From Nocardiopsis terrae (GTDB lineage Bacteria > Actinomycetota > Actinomycetes > Streptosporangiales > Streptosporangiaceae): a stretch of DNA of 64,000 nucleotides. The notes beneath the pieces are model-generated. The model saw only the letters and a program-made list of their open reading frames with translations, was not told the DNA's origin and made no database searches. Shown here piece by piece: positions 18,901 through 27,623 of the stretch (positions are counted from its first letter, which is position 1; every line of letters starts with the position of its first letter). A program made the translations under genes and the position numbers. The DNA lies in contig NZ_BMXJ01000006.1 in the NCBI RefSeq assembly GCF_014651695.1, forward strand, positions 138,265 to 202,264. The letters are read 5' to 3'.

Positions 18901-19064
18901 AGGCGCGCGGTACCGAGCAGGCCTCGGACACCGACGCCGCAGAGGTACCCGCCGACGGTGACGCCGACGGCGCCACCGAGCGGCCCAAGCGCCGCCGTAC
19001 GCGGCGGACCAAGACGGCGGTGACCTCACCGACCGGTGGTTCCACCGCTGTCGACGCCGGCTGA
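15933..19064 (+). CDS. rne: Ribonuclease E/G
   Basis: 1043 residues. Endoribonuclease for mRNA decay and rRNA/tRNA maturation. The actinobacterial layout is clear: a long acidic N-terminal arm with Arg-rich patches (RRRRRRGGRGRGRSRG, about 235-250, and another near 310), then the S1 domain (YVGNVYLGRVQNVLPSMEAAFVDIG, given here as landmarks near 430), the catalytic DNase-I-like part with VVDVNTGKFTG and IDFIDM acidic residues, and the zinc-link CDHCSGRG near 789. The C-terminal 230 residues are low-complexity Lys/Glu/Ala, probably a scaffold or RNA-binding region. The ATG start has only a weak upstream purine run. Confidence 0.92.
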   Translation: MLDNEPNSGAEEGTEGTTETTENRAATPPPGDGGVRVTTPAPAKGARRAAGPPPEPDDVFSAPTMPVTTLAGSGEGGTVKTSVSAPSSRRRTVRAAGRPEDAPAAPPRRSRARAAAQETEGAATEPAGAEESGNGPEEGTGTRSRTRGRTRTRAAKAAQAPAPVTEQETEETGEGSESGGSVFQPPGGMLFQPPVASAPAPTRSRKDQQVESEAETPDEAEEETAEGPAEETGSDERPSRRRRRRGGRGRGRSRGAEDDENDNGQTDSAPEQTAVKEKERRQDDRPAAEEHGSSGGESGDDSADDERGSRRRRRRRRRSGSGGDTTNDDPPNTVVKVREPRQERPIEDEVQAVRGSTRLEAKKQRRREGREQGRRRAPIVTESEFLARREAVKRDLVVRRTGDRTQIAVLEDDVLVEHYVDRATHRSYVGNVYLGRVQNVLPSMEAAFVDIGKGRNAVLYAGEVNWDSFGLDGQPKRIESVLKSGQSVLVQVTKDPVGHKGARLTSQISLPGRYLVYVPAGSMTGISRKLPDKERARLKQILKKVMPSGAGVIVRTAAEGASEEELERDIMRLAKQWDSIKRKSKSANAPALLNSEPDLTVRVVRDVFNEDFSSLVVSGDEAWTTVHEYVDYVAPNLAERLSHWDEDRDVFSAYRIDEQINKALERKVWLPSGGSLVIDRTEAMTVVDVNTGKFTGQGGNLEETVTKNNLEAAEEIVRQLRLRDIGGIIVIDFIDMVLESNRDLVLRRMLECLSRDRTKHQVAEVTSLGLVQMTRKRVGQGLLEAFSHTCDHCSGRGLILSADPAEGKGGGNGGRKKKKGKADAEPSGDRADKQEKAEKQEKAEKEAADKPADGDESADQGERTADRAGRADKPEKGTRKSRSRKAAAAPEPAAESEPVEADTAGSEPAEAPEAEQAAPVRKTRKRSSRAKKAAEPAPEAEESAPQQEEQTPEQPEAPAAEEPAPAKRTRRRTSTRKAATADSGEGEQAQARGTEQASDTDAAEVPADGDADGATERPKRRRTRRTKTAVTSPTGGSTAVDAG

Positions 19065-19088
19065 CCGGCGGTAGAGGCGGGACAGCAG

Positions 19089-19126
19089 CCCGGTCCGGAC
19101 CCCGTAACGAACGGGTCCGGACCGGG
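19089..19126 (+). terminator. Terminator hairpin after rne
   Basis: A perfect 14-base stem (CCCGGTCCGGACCC and its complement) with a 10-base loop, 25 bases after the rne stop. It separates rne from the L21 operon. Confidence 0.75.
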
Positions 19127-19157
19127 GCATGTGTGCGGTCCTGTGTCGGGTCGATGG

Positions 19158-19163
19158 TAATCT
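19158..19163 (+). promoter_or_regulatory. Possible -10 element for rplU-rpmA-obgE
   Basis: TGG-TAATCT forms an extended -10-like element in the 280-base gap after the rne terminator. No good -35 is seen. The 180-base leader to rplU could carry regulation by L21, which is inference. Confidence 0.35.
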
Positions 19164-19343
19164 GATGGACGGTGCGTCGGCGCGCCCCAAATGTTCGCGC
19201 GCCCCGAGACCGCAGTGCTCTCCACCAAGGTGGGTTTGTTTCCCTCAGATCCCCGCGCCCCGCTACAGGCGATTCGTGGATCGTGGCATCACGGTCATGA
19301 GTGAGCGCATTATTCGTTGAGCGAGCAGGAAGAGAGTTCCCCG

Positions 19344-19655
19344 GTGTACGCGATCGTGCGAGCGGGCGGCCGACAGGAGAAGGTGTCTGTCGATGACGTC
19401 CTGAACATCGACAGGGTCTCCGACGAGACCGGCGCCACCCTCACGTGGCAGCCCATCCTTGTGGTCGACGGTGACAACGTCATCAGCGAGGCCAGCAAGC
19501 TGAGCGGCTACACGGTCACCGCCGAGGTCCTCGGCGAGACCAAGGGCCCCAAGATCAACATCATGAAGTACAAGAACAAGACCGGTTACAAGAAGCGCCA
19601 GGGGCACCGCCAGAAGCACACCCAGGTGCGCGTCACCGGTATCGCGGCGAAGTAG
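19344..19655 (+). CDS. rplU: 50S ribosomal protein L21
   Basis: 103 residues from the GTG at 19344, the usual length. An AGGAAGAGAG ribosome binding site precedes it, and an upstream TTG at 19317 would add nine non-family residues. It begins [14 protein letters not shown] and ends with the family motif [19 protein letters not shown]. It is a 23S rRNA-binding protein of the large subunit. rpmA follows after 13 bases in the universal rplU-rpmA-obgE order. Confidence 0.96.
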   Translation: MYAIVRAGGRQEKVSVDDVLNIDRVSDETGATLTWQPILVVDGDNVISEASKLSGYTVTAEVLGETKGPKINIMKYKNKTGYKKRQGHRQKHTQVRVTGIAAK

Positions 19656-19668
19656 GAGGCCTGGAGAA

Positions 19669-19929
19669 ATGGCACATAAGAAGGGCGCTTCGTCCAGCCG
19701 TAACGGTCGTGACTCGAACGCCAAGCGCCTCGGCGTGAAGCGTTTCGGCGGTCAGTCCGTTTCGGCCGGTGAGATCCTGATCCGTCAGCGCGGCACCAAG
19801 TTCCACCCCGGCGCCAACGTCGGCCGCGGTGGCGACGACACGCTGTTCGCGCTGGTCGAGGGCGAGGTCAAGTTCGGCAGCTTCCGCGGCCGCAAGGCCG
19901 TCAACATCGTTCCGGTCGCCGCCGAGTAG
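19669..19929 (+). CDS. rpmA: 50S ribosomal protein L27
   Basis: 86 residues. It begins [17 protein letters not shown], so there is no cleaved N-terminal leader of the Firmicutes type. [22 protein letters not shown] is the family signature region (landmark only). Its N-terminus reaches the peptidyl transferase centre. An AGGAGG ribosome binding site precedes it. A terminator follows its stop, so obgE may have its own promoter or depend on readthrough. Confidence 0.97.
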   Translation: MAHKKGASSSRNGRDSNAKRLGVKRFGGQSVSAGEILIRQRGTKFHPGANVGRGGDDTLFALVEGEVKFGSFRGRKAVNIVPVAAE

Positions 19930-19953
19930 GCTGCGCCGTAACAGCGTTTTTCG

Positions 19954-19983
19954 GGGGCGGGCCAGGGAACACTGGCCCGCCCC
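19954..19983 (+). terminator. Terminator hairpin between rpmA and obgE
   Basis: The 12-base stem GGGGCGGGCCAG / CTGGCCCGCCCC encloses a 6-base loop, 24 bases after the rpmA stop. A TTTTT run lies just before it rather than after. Confidence 0.65.
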
Positions 19984-20044
19984 TCGCGTTGTCACAGGTG
20001 ACACGCGTGCAGTACCGGTCCCCGCCGCGCGGTGGGGGCCTTGA

Positions 20045-21424
<1,380 letters not shown>

Positions 21425-21520
21425 CCCGCGCGGGGACCCGCAGCTCCACACCAGCCGGACCCACACAGGTACGCGCACGGCGCCCCGAGCGGGCGCCGTG
21501 CCACGGATGGAAAGCCCCTC

Positions 21521-22687
21521 GTGGTGCACAGCGCAGACATTGAGAAGCAGCACATCGACCCCCTGGAGCTCGCCGGTCGCGCGGCGGTCGCCGAGGCCCG
21601 CAGGGTCGTGGTCAAGGTGGGGTCCTCCTCACTGACCACCCCGGACGGCCTGATCGACTCGGGCCGGATCCGCGGCCTGGTCGAGGTGCTGGCCGCCCGC
21701 CGAGCCGTCGGCCAGGAGGTGATCCTGGTCTCCTCCGGCGCGGTGGCCGCCGGGATGTCGCCGCTGGGGATGACACGCCGCCCGCACGACCTCGCCTCCC
21801 AGCAGGCCGCGGCCAGTGTCGGCCAGGGGTTGCTGGTGTCCTCCTACGCGGCCGAACTGGCCGGGCACGGCCTGACCGCTGCCCAGGTCCTGCTCACCGT
21901 CGAGGACATGATGCGCCGGGTGCAGCACCGCAACGCCCAGCGCACCCTGCGCCGCCTGTTGGACATCGGCGCCCTGCCGATCGTCAACGAGAACGACACC
22001 GTCGCCACCCACGAGATCCGGTTCGGTGACAACGACCGCCTGGCCGCACTGGTGGCACACCTGATGCGCGCCGACGCCCTCGTGCTGCTCTCGGACGTGG
22101 ACGCCCTCTACGACGGCAACCCGGCCGATCCGGGCACCTCGGTGGTGCACCTGGTGCGCGGCCGGACCGATCTGGACGGCATCGACATCGGCAGCACGGG
22201 CAAACGCGGTGTGGGGACCGGGGGCATGGTCACCAAGGTGGACTCGGCGCGCATCGCCACCGAAGCGGGCGTGCACACCGTGCTGACCTCGGCCGCCAAC
22301 GCCCGCGCCGCGCTGGCCGGGGAACGGGTGGGCACGTTCTTCGCCCCCGCCGACGGCCGCCGCCCCTCCGCCCGCCAGCTGTGGCTGGCGCACGCCACCG
22401 CGGGGCGGGGCAGCCTCGTCCTGGACCCGGGCGCGGTCAACGCGGTGGTCACCGAGAAGGCGTCGCTGCTGCCCGCCGGGGTGATCAGGGTGCGGGGCGA
22501 GTTCAGCGCGGGGGACCCGGTGGACCTGCGCGACGAGGAGGGCGTGGTGGTCGCCCGGGGCCTGGTCAACTACGACGCCGCCGAGGTCCCCGACCTGATG
22601 GGGCGTTCCACCCGCTGGCTGGCCCGCGAGATGGGGCCCTCCTACGAACGGGAACTGGTCCACCGCGACGACCTCGTGGTGCTGTGA
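21521..22687 (+). CDS. proB: Glutamate 5-kinase
   Basis: 388 residues from GTG. First step of proline synthesis: ATP-dependent phosphorylation of glutamate. The amino acid kinase domain (VVVKVGSSSLT, VSSGAVAAGM, VNENDTVA) is followed by a C-terminal PUA domain (about 295-375). Its partner proA is normally next, but here lies about 9.5 kb downstream, after an accessory block. There is no sign of damage to the gene. Confidence 0.95.
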   Translation: MVHSADIEKQHIDPLELAGRAAVAEARRVVVKVGSSSLTTPDGLIDSGRIRGLVEVLAARRAVGQEVILVSSGAVAAGMSPLGMTRRPHDLASQQAAASVGQGLLVSSYAAELAGHGLTAAQVLLTVEDMMRRVQHRNAQRTLRRLLDIGALPIVNENDTVATHEIRFGDNDRLAALVAHLMRADALVLLSDVDALYDGNPADPGTSVVHLVRGRTDLDGIDIGSTGKRGVGTGGMVTKVDSARIATEAGVHTVLTSAANARAALAGERVGTFFAPADGRRPSARQLWLAHATAGRGSLVLDPGAVNAVVTEKASLLPAGVIRVRGEFSAGDPVDLRDEEGVVVARGLVNYDAAEVPDLMGRSTRWLAREMGPSYERELVHRDDLVVL

Positions 22688-22696
22688 CCCCTGTCC

Positions 22697-23107
22697 TCAG
22701 CGGGTCCGCCCGGTTCCGAGGTGCTCCTCCAGGGTCCGGAACCACGCGTCCGCGTGCGGGCACTGACGACGGATTTCGTCGAGACCAGTCAGATGGATGG
22801 CCTCCGGGCCGTCCGTGGTTCTGCGATAACCCGGGTAGAGTTTCGCCAAGCGTCTGGCAGGCGCCGTGTCGTAGCCGTCGTTGACCTGTTCCGGTCCGCC
22901 CGCCGTGCGCGTCAGGTTGTTCACGTCTGCTGCCAGGCCGGATTTCCCGGTAACGATTTCCAAAGCCTCGGGGCAGGCGAGAACCCATGCCTCGGCTTCG
23001 TGGAGAACGAGATGCGGAAGAAAACGCAGGTCTCCCACATGCTCGTTCAGGGTCTTCTCCACGTGAATGACGTCGCTATAAGGATCTCTCTGAAGCCGCG
23101 TGCTCAT
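22697..23107 (-). pseudogene. DUF4276 family protein, N-terminally truncated remnant
   Basis: 136 residues if started at the ATG at 23107. It matches the second half of DUF4276, with VEKTLNEHVGDLRFLPHLV and LHEAEAWVLACPE. Complete members run to about 200 residues with an EGxTEE-type N-terminal half that is missing. The frame continues open a few codons upstream (TPPPHDTPG) until it meets the head of the truncated DUF5753 gene on the other strand. Base composition here is visibly lower in GC than in the neighbours. DUF4276 proteins occur in defence-like or phage-like contexts; this one is probably non-functional. Confidence 0.6.
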
Positions 23108-23130
23108 GCCCGGGGTGTCATGAGGAGGAG

Positions 23131-23739
23131 GCGTGCGGGCGTAGCGACTGGCACGAATACGCCGATCTTTTCACCGGACCCCTACCTGACCTGGAAGCGG
23201 AAGCCGTTCGGATCAGGACGTATGAGACGGTCCTCATTCCTGGGGTACTGCAGACGCCGGACTACGCCGAGGCCATCTTCAGGGCCGGGCGGGTGATCCC
23301 TCCCGAGCAGATCGAGCGCAAGGTCGCTTTTCGTATGGCTCGTCGCGGGGTGCTCGACGCCCCGAACGGGCCACTGCTGACCGCGGTCATCGACGAGCCC
23401 GCACTGCGGAAGGCCGTCGGTTCGCACGCGGTGATGGCCGAGCAGGTGCGCTTTCTGGTCGGGATGGCCGCGCACTACAAGGTGACCGTGCTGGTACTGC
23501 CCGATGAGGCCGGAGCCCACCCCGCCGCTGACGGTGCCTTCACCCTGTTCGACTTCCCTCGCCCGGAACCGGGCATCGTCTCCATCCCCACCGTCGTGGA
23601 AGCCCTCTACGTGGAGGACCCGGCCTATTTCGATAGGCATACGCTGGTCTTCGACGCCGTACAGAACCTGGCGCTGGATCCGCAGGGTTCCCTCGACCTC
23701 ATCGGTTCCATTGCCGCCGAGCACGACAAGAAGGCCTGA
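23131..23739 (+). pseudogene. DUF5753 domain of an XRE-type regulator, HTH lost
   Basis: The recognisable frame begins about 23137 (RSDWHEYADLF) and runs through IRTYETVLIPGVLQTPDYAEA to the stop at 23739. This is the C-terminal DUF5753 domain of the common actinomycete XRE/DUF5753 regulators. The N-terminal helix-turn-helix of about 80 residues is absent: the frame has a stop at 23068-23070 and unrelated sequence. An internal GTG at 23293 could give a 148-residue product. The intact DUF397 partner gene follows two bases later, as in normal pairs. Confidence 0.7.
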
Positions 23740-23741
23740 CC

Positions 23742-23921
23742 ATGCTGCTGGAGTTCCGTAAGTCCTCGTACTCGTCCGGTGGTGACAACTGTGTGGAGGT
23801 GGCCGACCTGCCCACCGGGGCGGCCGTTCGCGATTCGCAGAACCCCGACGCCGGGTACCTGCCGGTCGGCGCGGCCGAGTGGGTCGCCTTCGCCCGTGCC
23901 GCTTCGCTTCCGCGGGGCTGA
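23742..23921 (+). CDS. DUF397 domain-containing small protein
   Basis: 59 residues. It has the family pattern FRKSSYSSGGDNCVEVAD, then AAVRDSQNP, then EWVAFARA. DUF397 proteins pair with XRE/DUF5753 regulators across actinomycetes and affect development or antibiotic production in a few studied cases. The gene is intact although its regulator partner has lost its DNA-binding domain. It starts 2 bases after the remnant's stop. Confidence 0.85.
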   Translation: MLLEFRKSSYSSGGDNCVEVADLPTGAAVRDSQNPDAGYLPVGAAEWVAFARAASLPRG

Positions 23922-24012
23922 AACACCCCGCGCCACACCGGCTCTCCACGGCGGGCTGTCGCCGGTCCGTGAAAGGGTCCGTGGGAGGACTTCCGGACGA
24001 GGGGGCGATGGT

Positions 24013-24897
24013 GTGACGAGTCTGGTGGCGCGCGTGCTCTCCCTGGCACTCCGGGTGGTGCGCAAACGTCCCATGGCGTCCGTGGAGGGCGCCCGGGAGT
24101 GGCTCTACGAACCCAAGGACGATCCGGACCCGCCCAGGTGGGTGGCGCTGCGCCACGAGGTCACCGAACGCAGGACCGGGGGGTTCGGCGTGTACACGGT
24201 CGAGCCCCGGGGCGGCGCCTGCGACAGGGCGGTGCTGTACGTGCACGGCGGGACCTACGTCAGTGAGATCTCGCCCTGGCACTGGGTGCTGATCTCCCGG
24301 ATGGCCGACACGGGGTGCCGGGTGGAGGTGCCGCTCTACGGGCTGGCGCCCGAGCACACCTACCGGGAGGCCTTCGGTTTCCTGCAGGCCGTGTACCGGG
24401 AGCTGCTGGGACGCGTCGACCCGGGGCGGACCGTGTTCGCCGGTGACTCGGCCGGGGCCGGACTCGCCCTCGCCCTGGCGCAGACCCTGCCCGGGGCGGG
24501 CCTGCCCGGGCCCGCACGGCTCGTCCTGGTCTCCCCCTGGGTGGACCTGACCATGTCCAACCCCGACATCTCACAGGTCGACCCGGTCGACCCCTGGCTG
24601 AGCCCGGTGGGCCTGCTGGAGGCCGCACGCTCCTGGGCGGGCGGCGACGACCTGTCCCTGCCCAGGCTGAGCCCGGTCAACGGGGAACTGGCGGGCCTGC
24701 CGCCGATGGACCTCTACATCGGTACGCACGACGTCTTCCTGCCCGACACCCGACGCCTGCGGGACCTGGTGGCCGAGGTCGGGGGCACGGTGAACCTGAG
24801 CGAGGAGGAGGGCGCCTTCCACGTCTACCCCCTGGTCCCCGTTCCCGAGGGCAGCCGGGCGCGCGCCGAGATCCTGCGGACCGTCCAGGAGCTGTGA
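24013..24897 (+). CDS. Alpha/beta hydrolase (HSL/acetyl-esterase-like)
   Basis: 294 residues from GTG 24013; a GAGGGGG run precedes it. The oxyanion motif is HGGTY (family HGGG/HGGA variant), the nucleophile elbow GDSAG near residue 145, the acid is in the YIGTHDVFLPD segment, and the His is FHVYPLVP near the C-terminus. This is the layout of the hormone-sensitive-lipase-like family acting on short acyl esters. It is convergent with the lipid operon, with a shared terminator between. Substrate unknown. Confidence 0.85.
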   Translation: MTSLVARVLSLALRVVRKRPMASVEGAREWLYEPKDDPDPPRWVALRHEVTERRTGGFGVYTVEPRGGACDRAVLYVHGGTYVSEISPWHWVLISRMADTGCRVEVPLYGLAPEHTYREAFGFLQAVYRELLGRVDPGRTVFAGDSAGAGLALALAQTLPGAGLPGPARLVLVSPWVDLTMSNPDISQVDPVDPWLSPVGLLEAARSWAGGDDLSLPRLSPVNGELAGLPPMDLYIGTHDVFLPDTRRLRDLVAEVGGTVNLSEEEGAFHVYPLVPVPEGSRARAEILRTVQEL

Positions 24898-24930
24898 GCC
24901 TCCCCGGGCACCGGCCGCGCCCGGGGAGGC
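24898..24930. terminator. Bidirectional terminator between convergent genes
   Basis: A perfect 12-base stem GCCTCCCCGGGC / GCCCGGGGAGGC with a 9-base loop lies between the hydrolase stop and the phosphotransferase stop. Confidence 0.75.
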
Positions 24931-24934
24931 GGAA

Positions 24935-26044
24935 TCAGCGTTCGACGGCGCGGATGATCCTCCCGCAGCGCCGTTCCAGCAGCCGGCAGGCCAGCCAGAA
25001 GAACCGGAAGGCCGGGTTGGTGGTCTGCCGGTGGTGGTACCGGTAGTAGATCTGCTGGCAGATCACCGCGAGGCGGAACAGTCCGAACACCTCGTAGAAC
25101 GCCCACTCGCGGTCGGTGAGCGAGATCCCCGAGCGCCTCAGGTAGTACGCCACGGCCTCGGCTCTGGTCAGCATCCCGTCCAGGTGGGTGGGCTGGCGGC
25201 GGAACAGCCGGAACAGCGGGTCGTCATCGGCCTCCACCCAGTACGCCAGCGCCCCTCCCAGGTCCATCAGGGGGTCGCCCAGGGTGGCCATCTCCCAGTC
25301 CAGGAGACCGACCGGGCGGGTGGGGTCCCCGGCGTCCAGGACGACGTTGTCGAACCGGAAGTCGTTGTGCACGAGGCAGGTACGGCGGTCCGGGGGCTGG
25401 TTGGCGTCCAGCCAGTCCGTCACCCTCCCGAACGAACCCACGTTCCAGGTCCTGGCGGCCCGGTACCGCCTGGTCCATCCGGCCACCTGGCGTGCCACGT
25501 ATCCCTCGCCGCGGCCGAACCCGTCCAGTCCCGCGGCCCCGGTGTCCACCGCGTGCAGGTCCGCGAGCAGGTCCAGCACGTTCACGCACAGCTTCCGGAC
25601 CTCCCCGGGGGACAGGTCGACCCCGCGGGGGAGCTCCTTGCGGGGGATCGGCCCGGTGAGGCGTTCCATCACGTAGAACTCCGAGCCGATCACCGACTCG
25701 TCCCCGCAGAACGCCACCATCGCCGGAACGTACGGGAAGACCGGGGCCAGCCGGGACTGGACCCGGTACTCGCGCCCCATGTCGTGGGCGCTCCTGGCCT
25801 TCCTCCCGGCGGGCGGGCGGCGCAGGATGAGGTCCTGCCCCGGGTAGCGCAGCAGGTAGGTGAGGTTGGAGGCGCCGCCGGAGAACTGGCGTACCTCGGG
25901 GACGCCCTCCAACCCGGCGGTGTCCTCGGCCTGCCCGCGCAGCCAGTCGGCCACGGCGGCGGCGTCGAAGGCGTCCTCCGCGCGCACCTCGCGGGCGCCC
26001 GCGACACGGTCGTCGGGGGAACCGGTGCCGGGGGATCCGCTCAT
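24935..26044 (-). CDS. Phosphotransferase family protein (APH fold, ACAD10-like)
   Basis: 369 residues. Kinase-like APH fold: the N-lobe has FSGGASNLTYLL and a Lys/Arg-rich segment. The catalytic loop is VHNDFRFDN and the metal-binding loop is LLDWEMATLGDPLMDLG. Proteins of this type sit beside or are fused to acyl-CoA dehydrogenases (ACAD10/11) that phosphorylate hydroxyacyl-CoAs, and the operon here contains such a dehydrogenase. It is the last gene of a four-gene operon; its ATG overlaps the SDR stop (ATGA). Confidence 0.85.
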   Translation of the reverse strand: MSGSPGTGSPDDRVAGAREVRAEDAFDAAAVADWLRGQAEDTAGLEGVPEVRQFSGGASNLTYLLRYPGQDLILRRPPAGRKARSAHDMGREYRVQSRLAPVFPYVPAMVAFCGDESVIGSEFYVMERLTGPIPRKELPRGVDLSPGEVRKLCVNVLDLLADLHAVDTGAAGLDGFGRGEGYVARQVAGWTRRYRAARTWNVGSFGRVTDWLDANQPPDRRTCLVHNDFRFDNVVLDAGDPTRPVGLLDWEMATLGDPLMDLGGALAYWVEADDDPLFRLFRRQPTHLDGMLTRAEAVAYYLRRSGISLTDREWAFYEVFGLFRLAVICQQIYYRYHHRQTTNPAFRFFWLACRLLERRCGRIIRAVER

Positions 26045-26790
26045 GCCAGCTTCCTGACCACGGACAGCGGCAGGCGCTTCATCAGGAAGCCGATCGGCGC
26101 CCAGGGCCAGGCCGGGACGTAGGCCCTCACCCTGCGCTTCTCGATGGCGGCGACCATGGCGCGCACACCGGTCTCGGTGTCCACCATGAACCGGGTCTTC
26201 TGGGCGACGTGCTCGTTCATCTCCGAGCGGATGTAGCCCGGGTAGACCACGGACACGTCCAGGCCGGGGACGCGTTCGGAGCGCAGCCCCTCGGCGATGG
26301 CGGCCACCCCCGCCTTGGTGGCGGCGTAGACGGTCATGGCCTTGCGCATGCCGCGCAGGGCCGACATCGAGGAGATCATCACCAGGTGGCCGCGGCCCTG
26401 CTCGCGGAAGATCCCCATGGCCGCCTCGGACTGGGCGAGGGCGCCCACGAAGTTGGTCATGGCGGTCTGCCGGTTGGCGTCGAAACGGCCCTTGCCGAGT
26501 GCGGCGCCCTTGCCCAGGCCCGCGTTGACGACGACACGGTCCACGGTGCCGAACTCGGCGGCGATCTCCCCGAAGACGCGGAAGACGGCCTCGTCGTCGG
26601 TGACGTCCAGCGCCCTGAGCACCACCCGGCGGTCGGGGTGGGCGGCGCTGATCTCGTCCTTCAGGGCGGCCATCTTCTCGGTGCGCCGGGCGCACAGGCC
26701 CAGGTCGTAGCCGAGGGCGGCGAACTGCCGTGCCATCTCGGCCCCCAGGCCCGCGGAGGCCCCGGTGACGATGATCGTTCCCTTGCTCAT
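26041..26790 (-). CDS. Short-chain dehydrogenase/reductase
   Basis: 249 residues. Rossmann motif TGASAGLGAEMA at the N-terminus, VVNAGLG (NAG motif), catalytic Ser in ISSMSAL and YAATK for Tyr-x3-Lys. The C-terminus is extended and moderately hydrophobic with basic residues (WPWAPIGFLMKRLPL), which may contact membrane. Third gene of the operon with ATGA overlaps on both sides. Probably oxidises a lipid-type alcohol; substrate not known. Confidence 0.88.
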   Translation of the reverse strand: MSKGTIIVTGASAGLGAEMARQFAALGYDLGLCARRTEKMAALKDEISAAHPDRRVVLRALDVTDDEAVFRVFGEIAAEFGTVDRVVVNAGLGKGAALGKGRFDANRQTAMTNFVGALAQSEAAMGIFREQGRGHLVMISSMSALRGMRKAMTVYAATKAGVAAIAEGLRSERVPGLDVSVVYPGYIRSEMNEHVAQKTRFMVDTETGVRAMVAAIEKRRVRAYVPAWPWAPIGFLMKRLPLSVVRKLA

Positions 26791-27623
26791 GACTGCTTCT
26801 CCGTGGTGTTCTTCTGGTCCCGCTCGACACGGCGGCGGACGCCTTCGGCCATCCGGCGCATCGTGCGGTCGTACAGGGGACGCATCAGGCGTTTGGTGCG
26901 CAGCGCGAGACGTCCCGCCCGGTCGGTGAGGATGACCGGCCTGCCCCGGTCGACGCCCTTCAGCACCTCGGCGGCGATGTCGTCCGCGGTCAGCTTCGAT
27001 CTGTTGATCAGCCGTGCGGCGAAGGCCTCCACCTCGGGGTCCCGGCCGCTGAGGGAGGAGGCGAGGTTGGTGCGGAAGAACGTCGGGCACACCACGGAGG
27101 TGGTGATGCCGTAGGGGCCCAGTTCGTGGGTGAGGGTCTCGCTGAGCGCCACCACCGCGGCCTTGACCGCGTTGTAGGAGCTCATCACCGGCGGGTGGAC
27201 GAGCCCGGCGGCCGAGGCCGTGTTGACGATGTGCCCCGAGCCCTGCCGTTTGAACAGCGGGGTGAAGGTGCGGCAGCCGCGGACCACGCCGAACAGGTTG
27301 ATCTCGGTGATCCAGCGCCAGTCCTCGACGGTGAGGACGTCGATCCGTCCGCCCGCCGCCACCCCGGCGTTGTTGACCAGGACGTCCAGGCCGCCCCAGG
27401 TGTGTTCGACGCGGTCGAGGGCGGTGGCCCAGTCCTCGTCACGGGTCACGTCCAGGCGCAGGTACCCGACGCCCTCGGGGAGGGTGTCGGGGGCGTGTTC
27501 GGCGAGGTCGGTGGCGATCACCCGGTCGCCGCGTGCGGCGAGGGCCCGGACGAGGGCGGCGCCCAGGCCGGAGGCGCCGCCGGTGACCAGGACGCGGCGT
27601 GCGGTGCCGGTGGGGCGGGTCAT
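26787..27623 (-). CDS. Short-chain dehydrogenase/reductase
   Basis: 278 residues. Motifs TGGASGLG, NNAGVA, and YNAVKAA, with Tyr-x3-Lys as YNAVK; the catalytic Ser is in NTASAAG. An approximately 40-residue basic C-terminal extension (KRLMRPLYDRTMRRMAEG) is typical of lipid-acting actinobacterial SDRs. Second gene of the operon, overlapping its neighbours by four bases at each end. Not a close copy of the neighbouring SDR; the two share only fold motifs. Confidence 0.88.
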   Translation of the reverse strand: MTRPTGTARRVLVTGGASGLGAALVRALAARGDRVIATDLAEHAPDTLPEGVGYLRLDVTRDEDWATALDRVEHTWGGLDVLVNNAGVAAGGRIDVLTVEDWRWITEINLFGVVRGCRTFTPLFKRQGSGHIVNTASAAGLVHPPVMSSYNAVKAAVVALSETLTHELGPYGITTSVVCPTFFRTNLASSLSGRDPEVEAFAARLINRSKLTADDIAAEVLKGVDRGRPVILTDRAGRLALRTKRLMRPLYDRTMRRMAEGVRRRVERDQKNTTEKQS

